This document shows positions 44,448 to 53,463 of a stretch of DNA of 64,000 bases, in pieces. This DNA comes from Pseudosulfitobacter koreensis (GTDB lineage: Bacteria; Pseudomonadota; Alphaproteobacteria; Rhodobacterales; Rhodobacteraceae). Location of the stretch: positions 1-64,000 of the forward strand of contig NZ_JANKJG010000014.1 in NCBI RefSeq assembly GCF_024733015.1, given 5' to 3'. The notes beneath the pieces are model-generated. The model was not told the DNA's origin. It saw only the letters and a program-made list of their open reading frames with translations, and did no database searches. Within the stretch, counting starts at the first letter, position 1; the number at the start of each line of letters is the position of its first letter. The translations under genes and the position numbers were made by a program.

Positions 44448-46010
44448 TTGTACTCAAAAGTGCCCGGATTAGACAAGAAAGTTATTGATGAAATCGACTG
44501 GTCAAAGGCTGTCCAGAATATCATTGTTGATAATCGTTCAGATTTCATACTTGCCCCGCACTTTGATATCATTTTTCGCGAGAAGAGCGATGAGCTGATC
44601 CAACAACTCTGTGCGGTGCTAGGCTCTGGTACTTATGAGCCTCAGCTTCCGATCCAAATGAGCGTGCCCAAGCAAGGCATCCTTTCCCGCCCAGGAAGTA
44701 TCTTGCTTCCTCAAGACAGGCTTCTGTATCAGGGGCTCGTCGAGGATATTCTTTCACAATTGGAGGGACAGATGGACAGGGGGCGAACGTTCAGCCATGT
44801 ACCATCGGGCGAAGATCAACGGCTGTTCGCACCGTCTTTTGACGCTTGGAATGCATTTCAAGAAAGAGTCGAACAAATTTGTGGAGAGTGCAGATTCATT
44901 CTTCAATGTGATGTCGCAAATTTCTTCGAGACACTTCCCCAACACCCACTGATCAACGCGTTAGAGGGAAGCGGATGCAGAGCGGAGTCGGTTAGGTTAT
45001 TGGAAAAAGTACTCACAAGCTTCAAGCAAAGCGTTTCCCAAGGTATTATTCAGGGAATTTTTCCGTCAGATGTACTTGGGAATTTCTACTTGACAGATAT
45101 CGACGGATTATGCGCACTAAAAGGCTTGCCGTCTGCACGTTACGTTGATGACATTTATGTGGGGTTCAGTACCGAACTTGAAGCCAAAATATTTCTGAAC
45201 ACATTGATTGAAAAGCTGAGAAAAGTAGGACTCAATCTCAGCCCCACCAAAACGAAAATCATTGAATCGGGAACTCTCCTTTTCGAGCAAAAGGAAATTG
45301 ACACATTGTTCGACGCTGCAAGAGCAGAGATAGCGGGCGCAAAGGATTTGGTTGAACAAGGCGGCTATGGTTTCCAAGGAGATTGGATCAACTCCGACGA
45401 ATTAGAAGTGGCGATGAGCGACGGCGTAGACGATGAGCTACTGGCCGTCCGTGCGCTCCTTGACTACAAAGCAGAGACGCCAGATCTTGAAGAGAAAATC
45501 GATCGTTTCTGCTTGCCATATTTACGCTCAGTTGGCGACGAATATGGAATTGAAAGGGCCTTCGCAGGGCTTGTCGAACGCCCCCATCTTACAAGGCACT
45601 ATTTCTCCTATCTCAATCACTTCGCTAAGAAACACACCGAGGTTAGACAGCGAATAGAGGATCTGATACGCGCAAACGGATTCCACTTGGATTACCAACG
45701 GATGTATTATCTTGCCGGAGTAATGTCCTGCGAAGCTGTGGAAAACTCTACAGTCCAGCATGCTCTAAATTGGCTTCAGGATGGTCGTATTGGTGACCCA
45801 ACACGCGCAATAGCGGCTATATTCGTTGCTAAATTCGGTCGAGTGCAAGACAAGCGAAGTGTTAGAGAAATCTACGATAATGTTTCGCCGTACGTCAAAG
45901 CCGCCATCCTGTATTCTGGGCAATTCTTTGTTGGGGCGGATAAATCCGTAATGAAGAAGGCGTGGCGTGGCCACTCCGAAATCAACGCTCTGATTGCTTC
46001 TTCGATATAG
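44448..46010 (+). CDS. Reverse transcriptase, UG/Abi (defence-associated) type
   Basis: 520 residues. RT palm and fingers: QMSVPKQGILSRPGSILLPQ (motifs 1-2), FILQCDVANFFETLP with catalytic Asp155, GIIQGIFPSDVLGNFYLTDID, and RYVDDIYVG with YVDD at 232-235, so the enzyme looks active. Residues 320-520 are helical, HEAT-like, as in Abi-type RTs. Not a group II intron RT (no X/HNH domain) and lacking the retron NAxxH and VTG motifs. AT-rich against neighbours. Start is uncertain: TTG 44448, or GTG 44460 which sits 12 nt after AGAGG. Confidence 0.82.
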   Translation: MYSKVPGLDKKVIDEIDWSKAVQNIIVDNRSDFILAPHFDIIFREKSDELIQQLCAVLGSGTYEPQLPIQMSVPKQGILSRPGSILLPQDRLLYQGLVEDILSQLEGQMDRGRTFSHVPSGEDQRLFAPSFDAWNAFQERVEQICGECRFILQCDVANFFETLPQHPLINALEGSGCRAESVRLLEKVLTSFKQSVSQGIIQGIFPSDVLGNFYLTDIDGLCALKGLPSARYVDDIYVGFSTELEAKIFLNTLIEKLRKVGLNLSPTKTKIIESGTLLFEQKEIDTLFDAARAEIAGAKDLVEQGGYGFQGDWINSDELEVAMSDGVDDELLAVRALLDYKAETPDLEEKIDRFCLPYLRSVGDEYGIERAFAGLVERPHLTRHYFSYLNHFAKKHTEVRQRIEDLIRANGFHLDYQRMYYLAGVMSCEAVENSTVQHALNWLQDGRIGDPTRAIAAIFVAKFGRVQDKRSVREIYDNVSPYVKAAILYSGQFFVGADKSVMKKAWRGHSEINALIASSI

Positions 46011-46166
46011 ATGCAACGTTCATACACCTCGAATTGTGTATGATAGCTTTTCGAGCGCTGACTAAAACTTGTTTCCTATGCGCGAATGTCCGCTCCCCCA
46101 CCGGCCCACCAGGCCCGGAACGAGGCACGCAGTGCCGTCGGCCTCTCGGTGCCAATTTAAAACCGG

Positions 46167-46589
46167 TCAGGCTGTTTTTTCGGCTCTTTTCTCTAGAGCT
46201 TCAACCTTGAACTCACTCCATCGGTTTCCAAAGTAGAAAAGGTTGATGATCATCCATAAGGGATTGAGTGAAAGGAACGTGATTGCAATCAACGCCCAGC
46301 GATTTCGTCTCATGGCCAGATATGAAATACCTGTTATGAAAACCAGCAAAATAACCATGTACACCTGAGGTGCGGCGAACCCATTGTTCACCAGCCACAA
46401 CACAGTCAGACCACCCAGAACGAAAATGTAAAAAAGTGCGGTGCTGTAGGTGACAAAGTATCCCCATCGGGAGCCCATTTTCTCAGGGTTGGAGCGTTTA
46501 CACTGATGTCCGTGCCAAAACGTGGGACCAAGTGAAAGCAGAACTACAAGGATTGATATTCCCTGAATGATTATTCCAAGTCCGTCCAT
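46167..46589 (-). CDS. Small four-helix membrane protein, AT-rich
   Basis: 140 residues. Four hydrophobic segments (about 4-22, 44-64, 74-91, 98-117) and a charged Glu/Lys-rich tail. AT-rich like the RT gene, and convergent with it. No family recognised. May be an independent cargo gene of the same islet. Confidence 0.6.
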   Translation of the reverse strand: MDGLGIIIQGISILVVLLSLGPTFWHGHQCKRSNPEKMGSRWGYFVTYSTALFYIFVLGGLTVLWLVNNGFAAPQVYMVILLVFITGISYLAMRRNRWALIAITFLSLNPLWMIINLFYFGNRWSEFKVEALEKRAEKTA

Positions 46590-46740
46590 ATTTTCCTGTA
46601 ATCCCTAACGAAAATCTCAAGACGGGATGTATACAGTGAGGGAAGTTCTGTCGAGGAAGAGTTCTCGATTTGATACCCTCGTGTTGGTTTGAAGATACTG
46701 CATCAGGTGAGTTGGCCTATCCCCGAGCGGCAAAGGCCCC

Positions 46741-48126
46741 CTACCCCCAGGCCCCGCGCATTTTGGGGAAGCTCACGCGCCAGAAGCGCCAGGCGAGGGT
46801 GAGGGCGGCGCAGCCCAGGCCTACGACGAGGCCGAACCAGATGCCGACGCCTCCGAGGTCCAGCACGAAGCCGAAGACATAGGCGGTGGGCAGGCCGACG
46901 CCCCAGTAGCTGATCGCGGCGAGCACCATGGGCACGGATGTGTCCTGCACGCCGCGCAGCAGGCCCAAGGCTATGACCTGCACGCCGTCGACCAGCTGGA
47001 ACAGGGCGGCGACGGCCAGCAGGGCCACTCCGATCACCATGATCTGGGCGCGGGCGGGCTCGTCGCGTTCGATGAAGGCGGAGATCAGCACTTCGGGCCA
47101 CAGGAGGAACACGGCGATGGTCGCAAGCGACATGGCCAGCGACAGCACGAAGGCGGTGCGCGCGCCGCGTGCCATGTGCGGCGCGTCGCGGCGGCCCACC
47201 GCATTGCCCGCGCGGATGGTGGCGGCGTTCGACAGGCCCATGTGGACCATGAACGTCAGCCCCGCCATCTGCACCGCGATGCCGTGGGCGGCCAGCGGCA
47301 CCACGCCCAGCCAGCCCATCATCACGGCGGAGGCGGCGAAGAGACCGACTTCGGACAGGTTGGTCAGGCCGATGGGCAGGCCAAGGCGGAAGACCCGCGC
47401 CAGCATCTGCCAGTCGGGCCGCCACAGGCGCACGAAGATCTGGTGTTCGGGCAGCGCGCGCAGGGCATAGATGACCACGCCCAGCAGGCTGACGGCCTGG
47501 GTCGAGAAGGACGCGATGGCGGCACCGCGCACGCCCAGTTCGGGCGCGCCCCAGTTGCCGAAGACCAACGCGTAGTTGGCAAGCGCGTTGACCACGGCGG
47601 CGGCCAAGGTGATCCAGAGCACGATCTGGGTGCGCTCGAGCGCTGCCAGATAGGATTTCATCACCATGACCAGCAGAGCGGGCACCATGCCCCAGCCCGC
47701 GATCCCGAGATAGAGCCCGCCATCGCGCGCAACCTGCGGGCTTTGGCCCAGCATCAGCAGCACCGGTTCGGCCCAGAGCATCAGCGGCAGCACCAGCACG
47801 CCAAAGCCTGCCGACAGCCACAGGCCCATGCGGGTGACGCGGCGCACGGAGACCTCGTCGTCCTCGGCGGCATAGGAGGCGACCATCGGCATCACCGCCA
47901 TGGCAAAGCCGCTGCCCATCAGGAACAGCAGGAAGAAATAGGTGGAGGCAAGGGTGACGGCGGCCAGCGCTTCGACCCCGTACCAGCCCAGCATCACCGT
48001 GTCGGTGACGCCGATGGCCATCTGCGCGATGTGCCCGCCGATCAGCGGCACGCCCAGCACCAGCATGGCGCGGGCGTGTTCGGGATAGGTCATGCGCGGC
48101 GGCGCGGGGGTCAGCGATTGGGTCAT
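46741..48126 (-). CDS. MATE-family efflux transporter (NorM-like)
   Basis: 461-residue twelve-helix Na+/H+-coupled multidrug exporter. The N-terminal IGGHIAQMAIGVTDTVMLGWYG and the second-half LPIGLTNLSEVGLFAASAVM are the paired MatE domain starts. Ordinary length. Downstream is DUF4260 on the same strand, 41 bp away. Confidence 0.93.
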   Translation of the reverse strand: MTQSLTPAPPRMTYPEHARAMLVLGVPLIGGHIAQMAIGVTDTVMLGWYGVEALAAVTLASTYFFLLFLMGSGFAMAVMPMVASYAAEDDEVSVRRVTRMGLWLSAGFGVLVLPLMLWAEPVLLMLGQSPQVARDGGLYLGIAGWGMVPALLVMVMKSYLAALERTQIVLWITLAAAVVNALANYALVFGNWGAPELGVRGAAIASFSTQAVSLLGVVIYALRALPEHQIFVRLWRPDWQMLARVFRLGLPIGLTNLSEVGLFAASAVMMGWLGVVPLAAHGIAVQMAGLTFMVHMGLSNAATIRAGNAVGRRDAPHMARGARTAFVLSLAMSLATIAVFLLWPEVLISAFIERDEPARAQIMVIGVALLAVAALFQLVDGVQVIALGLLRGVQDTSVPMVLAAISYWGVGLPTAYVFGFVLDLGGVGIWFGLVVGLGCAALTLAWRFWRVSFPKMRGAWG

Positions 48127-48167
48127 GCCGGTCCTGTAGTCGCTGACCGCTGCCTTTTAAAGAGGCG

Positions 48168-48530
48168 TTACGCAAAGGATTGCAGGTGGGTGTCGTGGAA
48201 ACCCGTGCTGCGCTTCAGCCCGAAGCCCATTGCGCGGTCGGCGGCGATGTGGGCCACGAGGATCGCGGTGAGCGGCAGGGCGAAGGGGATGCCCAGCGCC
48301 CACAGGGCGGCGCCCAAGGTCAGGACGGGGGCGTAGCTGTGCACGATGTTGTAGCAGATGGCCCCTGTGCGGGGGCCGTGCAGGTAGCCGATCATCGACA
48401 GGTCGGGCACCAGGATCAGGGCGGCGAAGAGCCACCAGGATGCGCCGGTGAGGTGGTAGGCGAAGAGGGCTGCGATCAGCGTGGCGAGGGCTTCGGCGCG
48501 CAGGATCAGGGCGATGGGGCTGTGGGTCAT
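48168..48530 (-). CDS. DUF4260 family membrane protein
   Basis: 120 residues with four hydrophobic segments. FAALILVPDLSMIGYL and GAICYNIVHSYAPVL are DUF4260 features; HIAADRAMGFGLK is near the end. ATG 48530. Divergent from a LysR gene, which may control it. Confidence 0.85.
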   Translation of the reverse strand: MTHSPIALILRAEALATLIAALFAYHLTGASWWLFAALILVPDLSMIGYLHGPRTGAICYNIVHSYAPVLTLGAALWALGIPFALPLTAILVAHIAADRAMGFGLKRSTGFHDTHLQSFA

Positions 48531-48637
48531 GGCGGGGCTCCGGGTTGAAGGTCTGGGTTGAGGGTCTGGGAGGAATTTGCGCGCGCGGCACGCTGAACGC
48601 CATTGTTCAAATTCTGACAACTGCCTAGAAAGAAGTT

Positions 48638-49516
48638 ATGAGCATGCCCCTGACCTCGCTGGACCTGATCCCCGCCTTTTGCGCCGTGCTGGAGCATGGA
48701 TCGCTGTCGGGGGCGGCGCGGGCGCTGGGGCTGTCGCAGCCCACGGTGCGCAGGCAGATCGAGACGCTGGAGGCGGAGCTGGGCGCGCGGTTGTTTACCC
48801 GTGCGCAGAACGGTCTGACGGCGACACCGCTGGCGCTGCGTTTGCGCGAGCCTGCGCAAGCGGTGCTGGATCAGGCGCACGGGCTGCGGCGGATGGTGGA
48901 CCGGGGCGCACAGGTTGCGGGCGCTGTGCGGCTGACCTGTCCGCGGGTGATGGCGGTGCATGTGGTCCCGCCCCTGCTGGCGGAGTTGCGGGCGCTGCAT
49001 CCCGGTCTGGTGGTGGAACTGGCCGCGACCGACAGCACCGAGGACTTGCTGCACCGGGCGGCGGATGTGGCCATTCGCGTGGCGCCGCTGACGCAAAAGG
49101 CGCTGGTGGCGCGCACCCTGCCCGAGGTGGAGCTGGGACTGTTCCGGGCAGCGGGTCTGGCCGAGCCTGCGGACCTGGTGAGTGCGCCGTTCATCGACGA
49201 CGACCGCATCGGGCAGATCGCGCCGTGGCTGGCGGCGCGGGGGCTGGCTGCGCCGCGCAACGTGGTGCTGCGCACTGACGATGCCCTGGTGCAGATCGCG
49301 GCGATTGCGGCGGGCATGGGCGTGGGGCTGTGTCAGGCGGGGATCGCGGCGCGGCTGGGCTTTGTGCGGGTGCTGCGCGAGGTCACGGTGCAGATGCCCT
49401 GCGCAGTGGCGATGCACGAGGATCAGCGGGCGAGCCCTGCGGTGCGGGCGCTGTTCGATCATCTGGTGGCAGGGTTGCCGGGGGCCTTGAAAGGGCGCCC
49501 GACGCGGCCCCGCTAG
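48638..49516 (+). CDS. LysR-family regulator
   Basis: 292 residues. HTH start LIPAFCAVLEHGSLSGAARALG with recognition helix SQPTVRRQIETLEAELG, then an effector domain. Divergent from DUF4260 (107-bp gap), which is a likely target. The 3' end overlaps the convergent membrane-protein gene by 4 bp. Confidence 0.9.
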   Translation: MSMPLTSLDLIPAFCAVLEHGSLSGAARALGLSQPTVRRQIETLEAELGARLFTRAQNGLTATPLALRLREPAQAVLDQAHGLRRMVDRGAQVAGAVRLTCPRVMAVHVVPPLLAELRALHPGLVVELAATDSTEDLLHRAADVAIRVAPLTQKALVARTLPEVELGLFRAAGLAEPADLVSAPFIDDDRIGQIAPWLAARGLAAPRNVVLRTDDALVQIAAIAAGMGVGLCQAGIAARLGFVRVLREVTVQMPCAVAMHEDQRASPAVRALFDHLVAGLPGALKGRPTRPR

Positions 49517-50187
49517 TCCGGTTTGACGATGGCCGAGGCGGTGCTGGTCACGATGGCGACGGCGAACATGACCGGGATGCCAAGCTCGACGACTTCCTCG
49601 ACGATATAGGCGGAGTTTTCCATTTGCCTGGGCAGCACGATGCCGAGGCCTTCGAGTTTGCGGCCGATGCCGTCGGAGGCTTCGCTGACGAAGATCAGGG
49701 CGATGCCGGTCAGGGCGGCCAGCGCGCTGGGGTTGAGGTCGCGCAGCTCTGACAGGAAACCGCGCGCTTCGCGGATCAGGATCGAGAGCACCAGCGCCAC
49801 GATCAGGCCGATGAGGACGAACGAGAGCGCGCGTTCGGGCAGTGCGACCTGATCGCCGATGTACTGGCGCGATTTCAGCAGGCCGACGGTGAAATAGGAT
49901 TTGTCGAGATCAAGCTCGATGAAAATGAACACCAGCAGCACCGCGGGGATGTTCCAGCGCGATCTGAGCGTGGCAGGTGACCAGCTGACGAGAATGAGTG
50001 CGATGCAGACGGCGTAGACCACGACGGTCAGGGACTGGACCGGACCGCCCTCGACCAGAAGGGCCGCCTGGGTGCCGGGGTCCATCGTGTGCACGAAGCC
50101 GATGGTGGCGGCGATCGCGGCGATGGCCACGCCCACAAGCAGGTGGGGCCGGTGCCGTGTGTCGGTGATTTTATCCTGAATCGTCAA
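49513..50187 (-). CDS. Six-helix inner-membrane protein, unknown function
   Basis: 224 residues. Hydrophobic segments near 17-34, 52-68, 80-92, 118-135, 149-165 and 200-217. The conserved-looking FIELDLDKSYFTVGLLKS loop is acidic and aromatic. No catalytic motif. Native codon use. Confidence 0.65.
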   Translation of the reverse strand: MTIQDKITDTRHRPHLLVGVAIAAIAATIGFVHTMDPGTQAALLVEGGPVQSLTVVVYAVCIALILVSWSPATLRSRWNIPAVLLVFIFIELDLDKSYFTVGLLKSRQYIGDQVALPERALSFVLIGLIVALVLSILIREARGFLSELRDLNPSALAALTGIALIFVSEASDGIGRKLEGLGIVLPRQMENSAYIVEEVVELGIPVMFAVAIVTSTASAIVKPD

Positions 50188-50303
50188 GTCGGTAGCGCCC
50201 TTCGCAATTTCGGTTATTTTGACCGAACGTGCATTTGCGCGTTTGTGTTCCCTCGTAATTCGCCCGACGCTAGGTCAGCGTCGGGGTGGCCCGCAGCCCG
50301 CTG

Positions 50304-50771
50304 TCAGGTGCCGGCTGCGTCGCGGGCGCGGTCGAGGTAGCTGCGAATTTCGGCGAGCTTGGGCAGCATCGCCTCAATGTCGCCGAGGTTCAGATGATCG
50401 GCCATCGCGGCCATATCCGGGGCAAGACTGTCGATGGCGGTTTCGCGGAAGGTGCGGCCCGCGTCGGTCAGGTAGACCAGCTTGGAGCGTTTGTCGGCAG
50501 GGTTTGGCCGCATCTCGATCCAGCCGCGTTTTTCAAGCAGCGACAGCGTGTGGCTGAGCGTGGTTTTCGGCACCTGAAAGGCACGCGCGATGTCGAGCGG
50601 GGTGCGTCCGTCACCCAGCCTGCTGAGGTGGTTGAGCACGGAAAAATGCGAGACCAGAACGCCCTTGGGCAGCCGCCCCTCGAAAAGGGTGCGGCTGAGT
50701 TGTTCGATGATGCCGATCTCGTTGAACAGCGCAAAGAGCATGCGCAGGTCTGACGTCTTGTTATCCGACAA
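50304..50771 (-). CDS. MarR-family regulator
   Basis: 155 residues. Winged helix VSHFSVLNHLSRLGDGRTPL, AFQVPKTTLSHTLSLLEKRG and wing MRPNPADKRSKLVYLT. The start is TTG 50771: it has a perfect GGAGG six nt upstream, and it overlaps the preceding gene's stop by 11 bp. The first ATG would cost ten residues. Likely autoregulates the operon through the palindrome at 51945. Confidence 0.88.
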   Translation of the reverse strand: MSDNKTSDLRMLFALFNEIGIIEQLSRTLFEGRLPKGVLVSHFSVLNHLSRLGDGRTPLDIARAFQVPKTTLSHTLSLLEKRGWIEMRPNPADKRSKLVYLTDAGRTFRETAIDSLAPDMAAMADHLNLGDIEAMLPKLAEIRSYLDRARDAAGT

Positions 50772-51903
50772 TCTTTTCCTCCAGGGGCCAACGCGGGCTG
50801 GGCCGGGTTTGCGGGCCATACCCCAGCCGCGCCCACATTTGCACGGTTCCGCCGCCGGGCGCCAGACGTCGGTGGATCTTGTCGTAATGCGCACGCATCT
50901 CGGGGTACTCCTGCAGGGCCTGGCTGAGCGGCTGGGTGCCGAGCCCTTGCGCGGTGGCGGCGAGGTTGATGCGCACCCAGTCGCGGCCTGCGCGGATCTG
51001 GTCGGCGCGGGTGTTGGTGGGGGTGACCTGCCAGACGTAGCCCATCGCGGTGTCGGTGTTGGCAAAGACCGCCGCCAGCCCCTGCTGGTAGGCCGTGGAG
51101 GTGGTGTCGAATGCGATGTCGCGGGTGAACATGCCGGTGCGCGCCAGCCCCTCGAACATCGGGCCGGTAAAGTCGATGCCGTCGGGGTTGGCGTCGACCT
51201 CGTGGCGGCCGATGCGGAAGAGATCGACGCTTTCCTTGTAGGTGCGGGGGGTTTCGATCTCGATGCGCAGGGCCTCGTGGCTGAAGGGGCGCAGTTCGGC
51301 AAGGTCTGCCTCGCTGTTGGTGGTGCCGACCGTGGTGCCGTGGAGCGCGGCGGCGGCGATGGCCGTCAGGGCCGCGTCGGGCACCGGGCGGGTCATGTCG
51401 AAGGGTTCTTTCAGCGAGCGGCGCTGGGGCACGTGGGCAAAGAGCGGATCGGGGGCGGCATCGGTGGGCGCAAAGCGGCAGATGGCAACCGGGCGGGTGT
51501 CGAGCGATTGGGCGTCGGAGCCGTCGGGGAAGAGGTCGAATTGCACGTGCCGGCCGTCTTGCAGGGCGGCCATGCGCAGCACTTCGAGAAAGCAGCCGAG
51601 ACCGATGGTGATCTGGCGGCTGAATGGATCGGTGTGCGGCAGCAGGCGGTCGGGATCGACATAGAGGATCGCGGTGTCGGGCTGCGTAAGGTCCACCCTC
51701 CACGGTTGGCGGTTGTGCGGGTTGGGCGCGAGGATCGCCCAGGACAGCGCGCGCATACGCGGGTCGTCGTATTGCCCGGCCTGGTCCCAGGGAAGGGAGG
51801 CGGTGCGCGGCAGTCGGGTGATGTCGTAGGCGAAGGTGCCCGTGGCGGCGAGGATGGCACCGCCACCGATCAGGGCGAGGGTCTTGCGGCGGGACAGGGT
51901 CAT
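50761..51903 (-). CDS. Tat-exported Acg-like nitroreductase-family protein
   Basis: 380 residues. SRRKTLALIGGG at the N-terminus is a Tat signal. The body resembles Acg/nitroreductase-fold FMN proteins: WAILAPNPHNRQPWRVDL is typical of the family, and a doubled fold is usual. Some Acg proteins bind flavin without reductase activity. First gene of the operon with the MarR gene. Confidence 0.8.
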   Translation of the reverse strand: MTLSRRKTLALIGGGAILAATGTFAYDITRLPRTASLPWDQAGQYDDPRMRALSWAILAPNPHNRQPWRVDLTQPDTAILYVDPDRLLPHTDPFSRQITIGLGCFLEVLRMAALQDGRHVQFDLFPDGSDAQSLDTRPVAICRFAPTDAAPDPLFAHVPQRRSLKEPFDMTRPVPDAALTAIAAAALHGTTVGTTNSEADLAELRPFSHEALRIEIETPRTYKESVDLFRIGRHEVDANPDGIDFTGPMFEGLARTGMFTRDIAFDTTSTAYQQGLAAVFANTDTAMGYVWQVTPTNTRADQIRAGRDWVRINLAATAQGLGTQPLSQALQEYPEMRAHYDKIHRRLAPGGGTVQMWARLGYGPQTRPSPRWPLEEKIVG

Positions 51904-51922
51904 GGCGATTCTCCTAGTTTGG

Positions 51923-51960
51923 TACGATGTCGCACTACTTATATGATACGATATCGTATC
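51923..51960. promoter_or_regulatory. Palindromic MarR-type operator pair
   Basis: GATACGATATCGTATC (51945-51960) is a perfect 16-bp palindrome; TACGATGTCGCA (51923-51934) matches its core TACGATATCGTA at 10 of 12 bases, 24 bp away. It lies 20-57 bp upstream of the Acg-like gene and about 210 bp before the divergent hydrolase gene. Confidence 0.7.
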
Positions 51961-52168
51961 AGTTCAAGGGATTTCTGCGGCGGGACTTGCGCGCCCGCCG
52001 CCCCTGCCCGCGCCGTAAGGTCATGGGTTGATCGCTGCGGGGGCTGTGTCACAGTGCCAAGACAATAAGATGAGACACGCGTGAGGCGGCATTCGCCAAG
52101 GCGAGACATCACAGCCCCCGAAGGCCGCACGGCGGACGGGGACGGACCAGACAGAGAGGGAGACTGTC

Positions 52169-53461
52169 ATGAACACCGCATTGAAAACCGTAACGCTTGG
52201 GCTTGCAGGCATCGGCGCTGCCGGGATGCTCTATGCAAATCCGATCGACCAGATCCGGCCCGACGCGCCCGAGCTTGCGCCCTATGGCGATTATACCATC
52301 GGGGTGCAGACGCTGGAGTTTGCGCACGCGGGTCAGGTCGATATCCTGAACACCACCGAGGGCGACGCCCCCGTCTATGACCGCCCGCTGACGGTCGAGG
52401 TCTGGTATCCGGCGGCCGAGGGCACCGAGCCGGGGGGCGAATATGTCACCACCCTGCGCGACGGGGCACGGCAGGCCACGCTGACGGGCCGTGCCGCACG
52501 CGATGCGGCCCCTGCGGCAGAGGGGCAGTTTCCGCTGATCGTGATCAGCCACGGCTATCCCGGCAACCGCTTTCTGATGAGCCACCTGGGCGAGAACCTC
52601 GCGTCGAAGGGCTATGTCACCGTGTCGATCGACCACACCGACAGCACCTATTCGGATCAGGGCGCGTTCGGATCGACGCTGTTGAACCGGCCCATCGACC
52701 AGCGGTTCGTGATCGAGCAGATGGCCACGCTGGACGGTCCGCTGGGTGCGATCATCGACGGCGAGACCGTGGGCGTGATCGGCTATTCGATGGGCGGCTA
52801 CGGCGCGCTGATCTTTGGCGGGGCGGGTGTCACGCAGGCGTCGACCGAATACAGCTGGGGCACGCCGAACGGGTTGCTGGCGGCGCATCTGGCCGGATCG
52901 GAGAGCCACGAGGCGCTGATCGACGAACGGGTGAAGGCGGTCATCGCCATCGGGCCATGGGGCAACAACACCGGGTTCTGGGACGCCGAAGGGCTTTCGG
53001 GCTTTCGCAAGCCGCTGATGCTGATGGCGGGCAGCGTGGACGATGTGTCGATCTATGAGGCGATGCGCGGGATCTTTGACGGCACCACGGGCACCGACCG
53101 GCACCTGCTGACGTTCGAGAATGCCAACCACAATGCGGCCGCGCCGATGCCCGCACCCCGCGAAAGCTGGGCGTATGACGAGGGGCTGGGCTATGCGCCG
53201 TTTGCGCATTACGCCGATGCGGTCTGGGACACCAACCGGATGAACAACATCGCCCAGCACTTTGCCACCGCGTTCATGGACCTGCATCTGAAGGGTGAAG
53301 AGGACATGGCCGCCTATTTCGACCTGACGCCCGTGTCGGGTGACGGGGTCGTGGCGGTGGACGATGCGGGCGATCAGACCGAGGATCACACCTATTGGAC
53401 CGGGTTTGCGCCGCGCACGGCTGCCGGTCTGCGGTTCGAGAGCAAAGCCAAGGGAGAGTGA
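52169..53461 (+). CDS. Secreted alpha/beta hydrolase (dienelactone/PAF-acetylhydrolase-like)
   Basis: 430 residues. N-terminal signal or anchor (LGLAGIGAAGMLYA). LTVEVWYPAAEG and PLIVISHGYPGNRF are PAF-AH-like; nucleophile GYSMGGYG; LLTFENANHNAA is a His candidate. Divergent from the Acg/MarR unit. The epoxide hydrolase-like gene starts 2 bp after the stop, so they share an operon. Confidence 0.82.
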   Translation: MNTALKTVTLGLAGIGAAGMLYANPIDQIRPDAPELAPYGDYTIGVQTLEFAHAGQVDILNTTEGDAPVYDRPLTVEVWYPAAEGTEPGGEYVTTLRDGARQATLTGRAARDAAPAAEGQFPLIVISHGYPGNRFLMSHLGENLASKGYVTVSIDHTDSTYSDQGAFGSTLLNRPIDQRFVIEQMATLDGPLGAIIDGETVGVIGYSMGGYGALIFGGAGVTQASTEYSWGTPNGLLAAHLAGSESHEALIDERVKAVIAIGPWGNNTGFWDAEGLSGFRKPLMLMAGSVDDVSIYEAMRGIFDGTTGTDRHLLTFENANHNAAAPMPAPRESWAYDEGLGYAPFAHYADAVWDTNRMNNIAQHFATAFMDLHLKGEEDMAAYFDLTPVSGDGVVAVDDAGDQTEDHTYWTGFAPRTAAGLRFESKAKGE

Positions 53462-53463
53462 CC

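Noticed and set aside
44253..46010. Retron
   Set aside because: No msr/msd-like inverted repeats seen upstream and the RT lacks the NAxxH and VTG retron motifs.
44448..46010. Group II intron RT
   Set aside because: No X (maturase) or HNH domain and no domain V/VI-like RNA downstream.
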